A stretch of 64,000 bases of DNA, taken from the NCBI RefSeq assembly GCF_003574675.1, contig NZ_QOAZ01000006.1, forward strand, positions 62,001 to 126,000. The letters run 5' to 3'. Position numbers and translations under genes: made by a program. Numbering within the stretch: the first letter of the stretch is position 1; each line of letters opens with the position of its first letter. Origin of the DNA: Azohydromonas sediminis. GTDB taxonomy: Bacteria; Pseudomonadota; Gammaproteobacteria; Burkholderiales; Burkholderiaceae_C. Below are positions 16,936 through 27,114 of this stretch, piece by piece. The notes beneath the pieces were generated by a model. That model made no database searches, was not told the DNA's origin, and saw nothing but the letters and a program-made list of their open reading frames with translations.

Positions 16936-17295
16936 ATGACCCTTCGTCCCTCATCCCCGTGGCGAGCGCCGGCGCGGCGTGCGGCCGCCGCACTGCTCGC
17001 CGCCTGGCTGACCGCCGCGGCGCACGCCGACGACGACGCGCGCCGCCACGTGCAGTTTGTCGAAGAGCCCACCGGCACCTGCGTGACGCGCAACGGCGTG
17101 CAGATCCAGGTGCGCAACACGCACCCGACGCGCACGCTGCGCGTGTGGCTGGACCGCTACTTCATGGGCGTCGGCACCGGCGATCGTTCGCGCACCGTGC
17201 TGCGCCCCGGCGCGGACCCGGAGCCGCTGGGCTGCTCGCGCAATCTGAACGGGCCGCAGGAGTGGCGCATCGTGCGCGCGGAGTGGGTCGACTGA
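16936..17295 (+). CDS. Small secreted protein, function unknown
   Basis: A 119-residue protein with a clear Sec signal peptide ('RRAAAALLAAWLTAAAHA' then Asp-Asp-Asp). The mature part of about 85 residues has two Cys ('GTCVTRNG' and 'LGCSRNLNG') that may form a disulfide, and a beta-rich pattern ('IQVRNTHPTRTLRVWLDRYFMGVG'). No family is recognised. It starts 34 bases after the DUF2721 gene. Confidence 0.7.
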   Translation: MTLRPSSPWRAPARRAAAALLAAWLTAAAHADDDARRHVQFVEEPTGTCVTRNGVQIQVRNTHPTRTLRVWLDRYFMGVGTGDRSRTVLRPGADPEPLGCSRNLNGPQEWRIVRAEWVD

Positions 17296-17354
17296 CGCGG
17301 CCGGCGCGGCGCGCAACGGCCGAGGCCGTTCGCCCCGGCCGCAGGCGGGGCGCG

Positions 17355-17807
17355 TCAGAAGCAGGGCTCGGGGCCCAGCTGCAGGCGGCAGCTCCACAGG
17401 AAGCGCTCGGCCTGCTGCTTGCCCGAGCGGCGGTACACCGCGGTGGCTTCGGCTTCGATGGCGGCGGGCAGCGGCACCGCGAGCGGCGCGCCGCCGGGGT
17501 TGGCATAGAAGTTCACGAAGCAGGTCGGCCGCTGTGCGCACAGACGTTCGATCTGCCGCGCGTAGGCGGCACGGTCGCGCACCCGCTCCGCCGGCACGAT
17601 GACGTATCGCACCAGCCCTTGCTCGCCGGCCACCGGCCATGCCGCGTCGTCGGCTTGACCCGGCGCCGAGAGCGCAAAGCCGAAAGCCGCCACGGCGAGC
17701 ACGCGTGCCCAACCCGGGCCTCGGCGCAGCCGGCGCCGAGATGCCGGCACCGCCGCGGGCCGATGCCGGCCGCGGTGCACGTTCGGCAGAAGGTCGGCAC
17801 CGTCCAT
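17355..17807 (-). CDS. Hypothetical exported protein
   Basis: A 150-residue protein with a long basic N-terminus, a hydrophobic export segment ('ARVLAVAAFGFALSAPGQA', about residues 35-53) and a ~95-residue mature part with four Cys, one pair near the C-terminus ('FLWSCRLQLGPEPCF'). The ATG at 17807 is the first credible start. It resembles no family I can name. It converges on the preceding secreted-protein gene and is divergent from the NCS2 permease. Confidence 0.6.
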   Translation of the reverse strand: MDGADLLPNVHRGRHRPAAVPASRRRLRRGPGWARVLAVAAFGFALSAPGQADDAAWPVAGEQGLVRYVIVPAERVRDRAAYARQIERLCAQRPTCFVNFYANPGGAPLAVPLPAAIEAEATAVYRRSGKQQAERFLWSCRLQLGPEPCF

Positions 17808-17941
17808 GGCCAGCGATCGTATCGCCCCGGCCCATGGCTTGCTTCGAGTCGACGGTGCTGCGGCACCCCAGTGCCGGCCCGCGTCCGCGGCTAGACTCGC
17901 GCGCCGCACAACACCCACACCGTTTTCGAGGAGGAATCCCG

Positions 17942-19234
17942 ATGAGTTCGTTGCTGAGCTGGCGCGAGGTGCGTCCCGCGCCGGGCGCCGTCGTCGCGCC
18001 CGACGAGCGGCTGCCGTGGCCGCAGACCGCGGCGATGGGCGTGCAGCACGTGATCGCGATGTTCGGCGCCACCGTGCTCGCGCCGATCCTGATGGGGTTC
18101 GACCCCAACGTCGCGATCCTGATGAGCGGCATCGGCACGCTGATCTTCTTCTTCGTCGTCGGCGGCCGGGTGCCGAGCTACCTCGGCTCGAGCTTCGCGT
18201 TCATCGGCGTCGTGATCGCCGCCACCGGCTACGCCGGCTCGGCGCCCAACGCCAACCTGGGCGTCGCGCTCGGCGGCATCGTGGCCTGCGGCGTGCTCTA
18301 CACGCTGATCGGCCTCGTCGTGATGGCCACCGGCACGAAGTGGATCGAGACGCTGATGCCGCCAGTGGTCACCGGCGCGGTGGTGGCCGTGATCGGGCTG
18401 AACCTGGCCGGCATCCCGATCAAGAACATGGCGCCGACGCCGTTCGACGCGTGGATGCAGGGCATCACGTTCGTCTGCGTCGCGCTCGTGGCCGTGTTCA
18501 CGCGCGGGATGACGCAGCGGCTGCTGATCCTCGTCGGGCTGATCGTGGCCAGCATCGTCTATGCGGTGCTGACCAACGGCCTCGGGCTGGGCAAGCCGAT
18601 CGACTTCTCGGGCGTAGCCCGCGCGGCGTGGTTCGGCGCGCCGACCTTCGCCGCGCCCGTGTTCGACGCGAAGGCGATGCTGCTGATCGCGCCGGTGGCG
18701 ATCATCCTCGTGGCCGAGAACCTGGGCCACATCAAGGCGGTGAGCGCGATGACGGGGCGCAACCTCGACCCGGTGATGGGCCGCGCCTTCGTCGGCGACG
18801 GCATCGCGACGATCGTTTCGGGCGCCTCGGGCGGCACCGGCGTGACGACCTACGCCGAGAACATCGGCGTGATGGCGGCCACGCGGATCTACTCGACGGC
18901 GATCTTCGTCGTCGCGGCGCTGATCGCGATCCTGCTCGGCTTCAGCCCCAAGTTCGGTGCGCTGATTCAGGCCATCCCGCTCGCGGTGATGGGCGGCGTG
19001 TCGATCGTCGTCTTCGGCCTGATCGCGGTGGCCGGTGCCAAGATCTGGGTCGACAACCAGGTCGACTTCTCCGACAACCGCAACCTCGTCGTCGCCGCAA
19101 TCACGCTGGTGCTGGGCACCGGCGACTACACGCTGAAGTTCGGCGACTTCGCGCTCGGCGGCATCGGCACCGCGACCTTCGGCGCGATCGCGCTGTGGGC
19201 GCTGCTGCGGCGCGGGGGCGGCGCGAAGGCTTGA
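17942..19234 (+). CDS. NCS2 family permease, uracil-type (UraA/RutG-like)
   Basis: A 430-residue transporter with about 14 membrane segments. It has the UraA-type start 'ERLPWPQTAAMGVQHVIAMFGATVLAPILMG' and the substrate-site segment 'LVAENLGHIKAVSAMTGRNLD', with Glu and His typical of uracil permeases. 'GASGGTGVTTYAENIGVMAATRIYST' is the second signature. A GAGGAGG ribosome site precedes the ATG. It probably imports uracil or a related base with protons and differs from the xanthine/urate-like permease at 2.7-4.2 kb. Confidence 0.9.
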   Translation: MSSLLSWREVRPAPGAVVAPDERLPWPQTAAMGVQHVIAMFGATVLAPILMGFDPNVAILMSGIGTLIFFFVVGGRVPSYLGSSFAFIGVVIAATGYAGSAPNANLGVALGGIVACGVLYTLIGLVVMATGTKWIETLMPPVVTGAVVAVIGLNLAGIPIKNMAPTPFDAWMQGITFVCVALVAVFTRGMTQRLLILVGLIVASIVYAVLTNGLGLGKPIDFSGVARAAWFGAPTFAAPVFDAKAMLLIAPVAIILVAENLGHIKAVSAMTGRNLDPVMGRAFVGDGIATIVSGASGGTGVTTYAENIGVMAATRIYSTAIFVVAALIAILLGFSPKFGALIQAIPLAVMGGVSIVVFGLIAVAGAKIWVDNQVDFSDNRNLVVAAITLVLGTGDYTLKFGDFALGGIGTATFGAIALWALLRRGGGAKA

Positions 19235-19385
19235 CCGAGGCGGCGACCGGAGCGCGCCCCGCCCGCCGGCGCCGGCGCCCGGCTGCCGCCCGCGGCCCGG
19301 CAACGCGGCACACCCTGCAGCGGCAAGTCGCCGCTGAGGCGCCGGCCGCCATCAAGCCCCGGCCGCAGCGGCCGATACCGCGCGG

Positions 19386-22300
19386 ATGGGGATCGGACTC
19401 TTCGCCGGCACCGCCCGCTGGCTGCGCGTCGCGCTGCTGGCGCTCGCGGCGTGGGCGGGCCTGGCGGCGGCGCCCGACGCGCAGGCCGCGCGGCCGCGCG
19501 ACGTGTTCGTGCTGCACTCCTACAGTCAGGAGTACCCGTGGACCCGGCGGCAGCACGAGGGTTTCCTCGCCGGGCTGGCCGCCGACGCGGCCCACGCCTA
19601 CGAGGTGCGCGCCGAGTACCTCGACACCAAGCGCGTGCCGTACGACGCGGCCTACGCACAGCGCGTGGCCGACCACCTGGCCGAGAAGTACCGCGACTAC
19701 GCGCCGGACGCCATCTACGTGACCGACGACAACGCGCTGGTGTTCGCGCTCGAGCACCTGCGGCGCGTGTTCCCGAACGCCCCGGTCGTGTTCTCGGGCG
19801 TGAACGATGTCTCGGCGCGTGCGCGCCTGGACCCCGACCGCGTGACCGGCGTGTTCGAGCGCAAGGAGATCGGCCCGAACCTGGAGCTGATGCGGCTCGT
19901 CGCCCCGGACGCGTCGGACGTCGTCGTCGTCGGCGACGACTCCGAGACCTACCGCGCGATCGAGCGCGAGATCCGCGCACAGCTCGCCGGGTACCCCGGT
20001 GTGCGCGTGCGCTTCGTCGCCGAGCGCCGGCTCGACGCGCTGCTGGCCGGCGTGCAGGCCGGCCATGAGCGCTTCCTGTTCCTGACGACGCTGGGCGCAC
20101 TCACCGGCGCCGACGGCACGCCGCTGACGCTGCGCGAGAGCATCGCAGCGATCACCGCGCTCGGGCGTCATGCGGTGGTCAGCATGGAAGACGTCTACCT
20201 GCTGCCGGGCGTGCTCGGCGGCTACGTGACGAGCGGCACCGCGCAGGGCCGCGCCGCGGCGCAGCTCGTCGTGCAGCACCTCGCAGGCCAGCCGCTGCGC
20301 GACCTGCCCCCCATCGAGGCGAGCCCGAACGAGTACCTGTTCGACGCGCACGAGCTGCAGCGCTGGGGCATCGCGCTGCCGCCGGCGATCGCCGCGCGCG
20401 CGACGGTCCTGCGCCCGCTGCCGAGCCTGGTGCAGCGCTACCAGCACGAAATCGTCCTCGTGCTGTACGCGCTGGCCGGCACGCTCGTGCTGTCGCTGGC
20501 GGCGTCGCTCGTCGTCGTGCTGCGCAAGAACCGCCAGATCCGCGCCCACGCCGCAGCGCTGCAGGCCCAGGCGGCCCGGATGGCCGAGGCGCAGGACCGG
20601 CTCGTGCGCGCGCAGCGCATCGCCGGGCTGGGCCACTGGGACTGGCGCATCGCCGAGAACCGGCTGGAGTGGTCCCCCGAGATCTACCGCATCTTCGGTG
20701 TCGACCCGGAGCGCTTCGCCGCGCGCTACGAGGCCTTCCTCGAGCGCGTCCACGCCGACGACCGCGCGCGCGTCGACGCCGCGGTGCGCCGCGCGCTAGC
20801 CACCGGCGAGCCCTACGACCTCACGCACCGCGTCGTGCTGCCCGGCGGCGCAGGGCGCGTCGTGCGCGAGAACGCCGAAGTCCTGTTCGACGGCGAGGGC
20901 CGGCCGCTGCGCATGATCGGCACCGTGATGGACGTCACCGAGCGCGAGCGCACGCTGCACGCGTTGCACCGCAGCGAGGAGACGCTGCGCCGCGTCATCG
21001 AGGGGCTGCCGGTCGTGCTGTGGATGCTCGACGCCGACGGCCGCTTCGTGCTGTCGGAGGGCAAGGGGCTCCAAGCGCTGGGGCGCCGGCCCGGCGAAGT
21101 CGTCGGCCAGTCGGTGTTCGAGCTCTACCGGGGGTTTCCGGACGTCGTTGCCGACACGCGCCGCGTGCTCGCCGGCGAGGCCTTCGCGTGCACGTGGCAG
21201 ATCGGCCAGCTGGTGTTCGAAACACACTACTCGCCGCTGCGCGACGCCGCCGGCAGCGTCAACGGCGCGATCGGCGTTGCCATCGACGTCACCGAGCGCA
21301 AGCGCAACGAGGACCGGCTGGCCTATCTGGCCAACTTCGACCCCGTCACCGGGCTGCCGAACCGCACGCTGTTCCGCGACCGCCTTGCCCACGCGCTGCA
21401 CACGGCCGACCGCCAGCAGCAGCGCGTCGCGCTGCTGTTCGTCGACCTCGACAACTTCAAGCACGTCAACGACTCGCTCGGCCATGCCACCGGTGACGAG
21501 CTGCTGCGGCAGGTCGGCGCGCGGCTGCGTGCGGCGGTGCGCGTCAGCGACACCGTGTGCCGGCTCGGCGGAGACGAGTTCACCGTCATCGCCGAGGGGC
21601 TCACGAGGGACGAAGACGCGGTGCACGTCGCGGCCAAGGTGCTCGAGCAGTCGTCGCGGCCCTACCGACTCGGCGAGCGCGAGGTCTACGTCACCGCCAG
21701 CGTCGGCATCGCGCTGTACCCGCGCGACGGCGACAGCGCCGACGCGCTGCTGATGAACGCCGACGCGGCGATGTACCGCGCGAAGGAGAGCGGCCGCTGC
21801 GGCTACGAGTTCTTCACGCAGGCGATCAGCGCGCGCGCGCAGCAGCGCCTCGAGCTCGGCAACGAGCTGCGCGGTGCGCTCGCGCGCGGCGAGTTCGCGG
21901 TGCACTACCAGCCGAAGGTCGCGATCGACGGCGGCGAGGTCATCGGTTTCGAGGCGCTGCTGCGCTGGCGCAACGCGCGGCTGGGGGCCGTCTCGCCGGC
22001 CGTCTTCATCCCGATCCTCGAGGAGACGGGGCTGATCGTCGAGGTCGGCGAGTGGGTGCTCGCCGAGGCCTGCCGCTGGGCGGCGCGGCTGCCCCGGCGC
22101 GGCGCGCGCCCGCCGGGCGTGTCGGTCAACCTGTCGGCGCGGCAGTTCCGCCACCCGCACCTCGACGACGTCGTGCAGCGCGCGCTCGCCGGCGCGGGGC
22201 TGAGCGCCGGCCGGCTCGAGCTCGAAATCACCGAGTCGATCCTGGTCGACCGGCAGGCCGACCTGCAGACGATGCAGCGGCTGAAGTCGCTCGGCGTGGG

Positions 22301-22667
22301 CCTGTCGATCGACGACTTCGGTACCGGCTATTCGTCGCTGTCGTACCTCAAGCGCTTCCCGGTCGACCGGCTGAAGGTCGACGCGTCGTTCGTGCGCGAC
22401 GTCGCCGACGACCCCGACGACGCGGCGATCGTCGCGGCCATCGTCGGCCTGGCGCACCACCTGCAGCTGCGCGTCATCGCCGAAGGCGTCGAGACCGCCG
22501 AGCAGCTCGCGTTCCTGCGCCGGCACGGTTGCGACGAGGTGCAGGGCTACCTGTTCGCGCGGCCGATGGCGGGCGACGAGGCGCGCGCGTGGTTCGTGGA
22601 GCGAGCGTCCGACGAGGTGCCCGTCGAAGCCGAAGCGGCAACCGAGCCGCTCGGGCACGAGGCCTGA
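19386..22667 (+). CDS. Sensor protein: ABC-binding-like periplasmic domain, PAS, PAS, GGDEF, EAL
   Basis: A 1093-residue cyclic-di-GMP enzyme. Order: signal/anchor (residues ~10-35); periplasmic domain like ABC transporter substrate-binding proteins (~38-345, starting '[21 protein letters not shown]'); membrane span (~358-380); PAS 1 (~415-525); PAS 2 (~530-640); GGDEF domain with intact 'RLGGDEF' near residue 728; EAL domain with 'FEALLRW' near residue 856, '[22 protein letters not shown]' and 'EGVET'. Both catalytic motifs look intact, so it could make and break c-di-GMP depending on a periplasmic ligand. It stands alone, convergent with urtE. No strong ribosome site precedes the ATG. Confidence 0.92.
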   Translation: MGIGLFAGTARWLRVALLALAAWAGLAAAPDAQAARPRDVFVLHSYSQEYPWTRRQHEGFLAGLAADAAHAYEVRAEYLDTKRVPYDAAYAQRVADHLAEKYRDYAPDAIYVTDDNALVFALEHLRRVFPNAPVVFSGVNDVSARARLDPDRVTGVFERKEIGPNLELMRLVAPDASDVVVVGDDSETYRAIEREIRAQLAGYPGVRVRFVAERRLDALLAGVQAGHERFLFLTTLGALTGADGTPLTLRESIAAITALGRHAVVSMEDVYLLPGVLGGYVTSGTAQGRAAAQLVVQHLAGQPLRDLPPIEASPNEYLFDAHELQRWGIALPPAIAARATVLRPLPSLVQRYQHEIVLVLYALAGTLVLSLAASLVVVLRKNRQIRAHAAALQAQAARMAEAQDRLVRAQRIAGLGHWDWRIAENRLEWSPEIYRIFGVDPERFAARYEAFLERVHADDRARVDAAVRRALATGEPYDLTHRVVLPGGAGRVVRENAEVLFDGEGRPLRMIGTVMDVTERERTLHALHRSEETLRRVIEGLPVVLWMLDADGRFVLSEGKGLQALGRRPGEVVGQSVFELYRGFPDVVADTRRVLAGEAFACTWQIGQLVFETHYSPLRDAAGSVNGAIGVAIDVTERKRNEDRLAYLANFDPVTGLPNRTLFRDRLAHALHTADRQQQRVALLFVDLDNFKHVNDSLGHATGDELLRQVGARLRAAVRVSDTVCRLGGDEFTVIAEGLTRDEDAVHVAAKVLEQSSRPYRLGEREVYVTASVGIALYPRDGDSADALLMNADAAMYRAKESGRCGYEFFTQAISARAQQRLELGNELRGALARGEFAVHYQPKVAIDGGEVIGFEALLRWRNARLGAVSPAVFIPILEETGLIVEVGEWVLAEACRWAARLPRRGARPPGVSVNLSARQFRHPHLDDVVQRALAGAGLSAGRLELEITESILVDRQADLQTMQRLKSLGVGLSIDDFGTGYSSLSYLKRFPVDRLKVDASFVRDVADDPDDAAIVAAIVGLAHHLQLRVIAEGVETAEQLAFLRRHGCDEVQGYLFARPMAGDEARAWFVERASDEVPVEAEAATEPLGHEA

Positions 22668-22679
22668 GCCGGCGTGGGC

Positions 22680-23372
22680 TCAGATCGCCATCAGCCGCCG
22701 CACGCCGTCGCGCTCCATCTCGGCGCCGCGCCCGCGCGCGACGATCTCGCCGCGCTCCATCACGAGGTACTGGTCGGCGAGCTGCGCGGCGAAGTCGTAG
22801 TACTGCTCGACGAGCACGATCGCCATCGTCTTGCGGTCGGCGAGCATGCGGATCACGCGGCCGATGTCCTTGATGATGCTCGGCTGGATGCCTTCGGTGG
22901 GCTCGTCGAGCAGCAGCAGCTTCGGGCCCGCGGCGAGTGCGCGCGCGATCGCGAGCTGCTGTTGCTGGCCGCCGGAGAGGTCGCCGCCGCGGCGGTGCAG
23001 CATCTGCTTGAGCACCGGGAACAGCTCGAACAGCTCGCCCGGGATCGGCGTGCCGCCGCTCTTGTACGCGAGCCCCATGCGCAGGTTCTCCTCGACGGTG
23101 AGCCGGCCGAAGATCTCGCGCCCCTGCGGCACGTAGCCGATGCCGGCGCGCACGCGCTCGTAGGGCGTGGCGCGCGTGAGGTCGCGGCCGTCGAGCGTGA
23201 CGGTGCCGGTTTTCACCGGGACCACGCCCATCAGGCTCTTGAGCAGCGTCGTCTTGCCGACGCCGTTGCGTCCGAGTACGACGGTGACCTCGCCGAGCGC
23301 CGCGTCGAACGAGACGTTGCGCAGGATGTGGCTGCCGCCGTAGTACTGGTTCAGGCCCTCGACCTTCAGCAT
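22680..23372 (-). CDS. urtE: Urea ABC transporter ATP-binding protein UrtE
   Basis: A 230-residue LivF-type ATPase: Walker A 'GRNGVGKTT', signature 'LSGGQQQQLAIARAL', Walker B 'LLLLDEPTEGIQPSIIKDI'. The 'LNQYYGGSHILRNVSF' start is typical of UrtE. It is the last gene of the urt operon, starting four bases after the urtD stop. With UrtD it powers high-affinity urea uptake. Confidence 0.95.
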   Translation of the reverse strand: MLKVEGLNQYYGGSHILRNVSFDAALGEVTVVLGRNGVGKTTLLKSLMGVVPVKTGTVTLDGRDLTRATPYERVRAGIGYVPQGREIFGRLTVEENLRMGLAYKSGGTPIPGELFELFPVLKQMLHRRGGDLSGGQQQQLAIARALAAGPKLLLLDEPTEGIQPSIIKDIGRVIRMLADRKTMAIVLVEQYYDFAAQLADQYLVMERGEIVARGRGAEMERDGVRRLMAI

Positions 23373-23376
23373 CGCG

Positions 23377-24255
23377 CTACCGGCCCAGATAGACTTCGAT
23401 GACCCGCTCGTTGGCCTGCACGTCGGCCAGCCGCCCTTCGGCGAGTACGCGGCCCTCGTGCAGCACGGTGACCTTCTTGCGGCCCTCGGTCAGCTGCTCG
23501 ACGAACTTCATGTCGTGCTCGACGACGACCAGCGAGTGCTCGCCCTCGAGCAAGAGGAACAGCTCGGCCGTGCGCTCGGTCTCCTCGTCGGTCATGCCCG
23601 CCACCGGCTCGTCGAGTAGCAGCAGCTTGGGGTCCTGCACGAGCAGCATGCCGATCTCGAGCCACTGCTTCTGGCCGTGGCTCAGCAGCCCGGCAGTGCG
23701 CTGCGCCTCGCCCTTCAGGTGGATGCGCTCGAGCACGGCGCCGAGCCGGTCGAGCTGCTCGCCCGTGAGGCGCGAGAACAGACTCGCGCGCACGCGGCGG
23801 TCGGCCTTCAGCGCGAGCTCGAGGTTCTCGAACACGCTCAGGTCCTCGTAGACGGTGGGCTTCTGGAACTTGCGGCCGATGCCGATCTGCGCGATCTCAT
23901 TCTCGCGCAGGCGCAGCAGGTCGACGTTGCTGCCGAAGCTCACGCGGCCGGCATCGGGTTTCGTCTTGCCGGTGATGACGTCCATCATCGTCGTCTTGCC
24001 GGCGCCGTTCGGGCCGATGATGCAGCGCAGCTCGCCGACGTCGATCGCCAGCGTCAGCGCGTCGAGCGCCTTGAAGCCGTCGAAGCTGACGGTCACGTCG
24101 TCGACGTACAGCGCCACACCATGCGTGAAGTCGGGCTCGCCGTGCACGACGGCGCGGCCGAACGCGGCGCCGCGTCCGCCCGACGGCGCGGCCTGCTGCT
24201 TCGCCCGCCAGGCGGCGAGTCGCTGCGCGCCCTGCTCCATCAGGTCGGGCGTCAC
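23377..24255 (-). CDS. urtD: Urea ABC transporter ATP-binding protein UrtD
   Basis: A 292-residue LivG-type ATPase: Walker A 'GPNGAGKTT', 'LSHGQKQWLEIGMLLVQDPKLLLLDEPVAGMTDEETERTAEL', 'VVVEHDMKFVE'. 'ALYVDDVTVSFDGFKALDALTL' and the Gln/His-rich signature mark it as UrtD. The GTG at 24255 overlaps the urtC stop (GTGA), giving coupled translation; an ATG at 24240 is the alternative start. Confidence 0.95.
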   Translation of the reverse strand: MTPDLMEQGAQRLAAWRAKQQAAPSGGRGAAFGRAVVHGEPDFTHGVALYVDDVTVSFDGFKALDALTLAIDVGELRCIIGPNGAGKTTMMDVITGKTKPDAGRVSFGSNVDLLRLRENEIAQIGIGRKFQKPTVYEDLSVFENLELALKADRRVRASLFSRLTGEQLDRLGAVLERIHLKGEAQRTAGLLSHGQKQWLEIGMLLVQDPKLLLLDEPVAGMTDEETERTAELFLLLEGEHSLVVVEHDMKFVEQLTEGRKKVTVLHEGRVLAEGRLADVQANERVIEVYLGR

Positions 24256-25373
24256 GAGCGCGTCTCCCGCGTGCGGCGGAACAGGCCGACGATGCCCTGC
24301 GGCAGGAACAGGGTCACCGCGATGAACAGCGCGCCGAGGAAGTACAGCCAGTACTCGGGGAACGCCTGCGTGAACCAGCTCTTCGCACCGTTGACGAAGA
24401 ACGCGCCGACGATCGGCCCGATCAGCGTCGCGCGCCCGCCGACCGCCGTCCAGATCGCGATCTCGATCGACGCCGCCGGGCTCATCTCGCTCGGGTTGAT
24501 GATGCCCACCTGAGGCACGTACAGCGCCCCGGCCACGCCGCACATCACGGCACTGAGCGTCCAGATGCTGAGCTTGTAGGCGATCGGGTCGTAGCCGCTG
24601 AACATCACGCGGCTCTCGGCGTCGCGGATCGCCTGCAGCACGCGGCCGTAGCGGCTGTGGACGATCGCGCGCGCGAGCAGGTAGAAGCCGATCAGCGTCA
24701 GGCCGGTGATCACGAACAGTGCCATGCGCGTCGTCGGCGTCGCGATCGGGATGCCCAGGATGCGCTTGAAGTCGGTGAAGCCGTTGTTGCCGCCGAAGCC
24801 GGTCTCGTTGCGGAAGAACAGCAGCATCGCGGCGTAAGTCATCGCCTGCGTGATGATCGAGAAGTACACGCCCTTGATGCGCGAGCGGAACGCGAACCAG
24901 CCGAACACGAACGCCAGCAGCCCCGGCACGAGCACGACCATCGCCATCTGGAACGCGAAGCCGTCGCTGAAGGTCCAGTGCCACGGCAGCGCCTTCCAGT
25001 CGAGGAAGACCATGAAGTCGGGCAGGTCCGACTGGTACTGCCCCTCGCGGCCGATCTGGCGCATCAGGTACATGCCCATCGCGTAGCCGCCGAGCGCGAA
25101 GAACAGGCCGTGGCCGAGCGACAGGATGCCGGTGTAGCCCCAGATCAGGTCCATCGCGAGCGCACAGATCGCGTAGCACATGATCTTGCCGACCAGCGAC
25201 ACCCAGTGGTCGCCGAGGTGCCAGACGCTGTCGGGCGGCACCACGAGGTTGAGCACCGGCACGAGCACGGTGACGGTCACGAGTGCGGCCATCACGCCGC
25301 TCCAGCCCTTGGCGCCGAGCAGCAGGCCGGCGCGAGGGCGCGGGATCGCGGCGGGGGGCAGGACGGCGCTCAT
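24252..25373 (-). CDS. urtC: Urea ABC transporter permease UrtC
   Basis: A 373-residue LivM-type permease with about nine spans. UrtC features include 'CYAICALAMDLIWGYTGILSLGHGLFFALGGYAMGMYLM', 'GFGGNNGFTDFKRILG' and 'LQAIRDAESRVMFSGYDP'. It pairs with UrtB in the inner membrane and overlaps urtD by four bases. Confidence 0.95.
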   Translation of the reverse strand: MSAVLPPAAIPRPRAGLLLGAKGWSGVMAALVTVTVLVPVLNLVVPPDSVWHLGDHWVSLVGKIMCYAICALAMDLIWGYTGILSLGHGLFFALGGYAMGMYLMRQIGREGQYQSDLPDFMVFLDWKALPWHWTFSDGFAFQMAMVVLVPGLLAFVFGWFAFRSRIKGVYFSIITQAMTYAAMLLFFRNETGFGGNNGFTDFKRILGIPIATPTTRMALFVITGLTLIGFYLLARAIVHSRYGRVLQAIRDAESRVMFSGYDPIAYKLSIWTLSAVMCGVAGALYVPQVGIINPSEMSPAASIEIAIWTAVGGRATLIGPIVGAFFVNGAKSWFTQAFPEYWLYFLGALFIAVTLFLPQGIVGLFRRTRETRS

Positions 25374-25383
25374 CGTCGTGCCC

Positions 25384-26979
25384 TCATGCCTCGGCGCTGC
25401 GGCCCTTCATCGCGAAGAGGCCCTGCGGCCGCTTCTGGATGAAGACGACGATGAACAGCAGCACCATGATCTTGGCCAGCACGGCGCCGGCCCAGCCCTC
25501 GAGCACCTTGTTGAGCACGCCCAGCCCGAGCGCGGCGACCACGGTGCCGGCGAGCTGCCCGACGCCGCCGAGCACGACGACGAGGAACGAGTCGACGATG
25601 TACTGCTGGCCGAGGTCGGGACCGACGTTGCCGATCTGGCTCAGCGCGCAGCCGGCCAGCCCGGCGATGCCGGCGCCAAGCGCGAACGCCAGCGTGTCGA
25701 CGCGCGCGGTGTTGACACCCACGCACGCGGCCATGCGGCGGTTCTGCGTCACGCCGCGCACGAACAGGCCCAGCCGCGTCTTCGCGATCAGCAGCGCGAC
25801 GCCGGCGAGCACGAGCAGTGCGAAGACGACGATCGCGATGCGGTTGTACGGCAGCGTCAGGTTCGGCAACGCCGCAATGCCGCCGCTCATCCACGACGGG
25901 TTTTCGAGCGGCACGTTCTGTGCGCCGAACAGCGAGCGCACCGACTGCATCAGGATCAGGCTGATGCCCCAGGTAGCGAGCAGCGTCTCGAGCGGGCGGC
26001 CGTAGAGCCAGCGGATCACGCCGCGCTCCAGCAGCGCGCCGACGCCGGCGGCGGCGAGGAACGCGACCGGGATCGCGGCCAGCAGGTAGGCGTCGAACCA
26101 GCCCGGAGCGAATTGGCGGAACAGGTTCTGCACGACGTAGGTCGCGTACGCGCCGATCATCATCAGCTCGCCGTGCGCCATGTTGATGACGCCGAGCAGC
26201 CCGTAGGTGATCGCCAGCCCGAGCGCGACCAGCAGCAGGATCGAGCCGAGACTGATGCCGGTGAACAGCACGCCCAGCCGCTCGCCCCACGCGAGGCGCG
26301 ACTCGACCTGGCGCAGCGCGGCGCGCAACGCGTCGCGCACCGCGCCGTCGGGCTCGACGCCGGGCGCGAGCCGCTCGAGCAGCAGCGCGCGCGTGGCCGG
26401 GTGGCCGCTCGCGGCCAGACGCTCGGCGGCGGCCAGGCGCCGTGCGCGGTCGGGCGCCGCGACGAGGATCGCTGCCTGCAGCCCCTCGAGCTGCGCCTTC
26501 AGCGCGGCGTCGGTCTCGGCGGCGGCGGCGCGCTCGAGCAGCGGCAGCCGCGACGCGTCGGCCTCGCGGCGCAGCCGCTCGATGGCCTGCGCGCGCTCGC
26601 GCCGTTCGGGCGAGAACAGCTGCAGCGCGGCCTGCGCGGCCTGCAGCTCACGGCGCAGGCGGTTGTTGATCGTCACGTCCTGCGCGTCGGCGGGCAGCGT
26701 GGCCGCGGCACCGGTGACGACGTCGACGGCCGCGCCGTCGCGCAGCACGAACACGCGGTCGCCGGCCACGCGCGCGTCGCCGTCGAGCATCGCCTGCACG
26801 AGCGTCGCCAGCGCCGGGTCCGACCGCACCGCGGCGGCCTGCAGCGCAGCGACGCGCTCGTCGGTGCTGTCGCCGGCGGCGATCACGCGCGCCTGTTCGG
26901 CCGTCAGCGCGTGTGCCAGCGCCGCCGTCCACAGGCTCAGAACGAGCGACCAGCGCAGCAGGCGACAGAGGATCGGCAT
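25384..26979 (-). CDS. urtB: Urea ABC transporter permease UrtB
   Basis: A 531-residue protein. As is usual for UrtB, a LivH-type permease (from ~residue 235, 'LGSILLLVALGLAITYGLLGVINMAHGELMMIGAYATYVVQ') is preceded by a signal peptide and a ~200-residue periplasmic Ala/Arg-rich helical domain with HEAT-like repeats. The ending 'VVFIQKRPQGLFAMKGR' is conserved. It starts 135 bases after urtA and ends ten bases before urtC begins. Confidence 0.95.
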   Translation of the reverse strand: MPILCRLLRWSLVLSLWTAALAHALTAEQARVIAAGDSTDERVAALQAAAVRSDPALATLVQAMLDGDARVAGDRVFVLRDGAAVDVVTGAAATLPADAQDVTINNRLRRELQAAQAALQLFSPERRERAQAIERLRREADASRLPLLERAAAAETDAALKAQLEGLQAAILVAAPDRARRLAAAERLAASGHPATRALLLERLAPGVEPDGAVRDALRAALRQVESRLAWGERLGVLFTGISLGSILLLVALGLAITYGLLGVINMAHGELMMIGAYATYVVQNLFRQFAPGWFDAYLLAAIPVAFLAAAGVGALLERGVIRWLYGRPLETLLATWGISLILMQSVRSLFGAQNVPLENPSWMSGGIAALPNLTLPYNRIAIVVFALLVLAGVALLIAKTRLGLFVRGVTQNRRMAACVGVNTARVDTLAFALGAGIAGLAGCALSQIGNVGPDLGQQYIVDSFLVVVLGGVGQLAGTVVAALGLGVLNKVLEGWAGAVLAKIMVLLFIVVFIQKRPQGLFAMKGRSAEA

Positions 26980-27114
26980 CGGCGGGACGAACGCGGCGCG
27001 AAACGGGTCGTCGAGGTCGGCGGGCGCGGCCGCGGATTCACCCGCGGCCGCGACGCGGTGCCGCGCCAGGCGTCGCGACCGCGATCGCGCGCCGGCACGC
27101 CACCGCTCGCACGG

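Noticed and set aside
17892-17897. TAGACT as -10 box of the uracil-type permease
   Set aside because: No matching -35 hexamer at 16-18 bases; too weak to list as a promoter.
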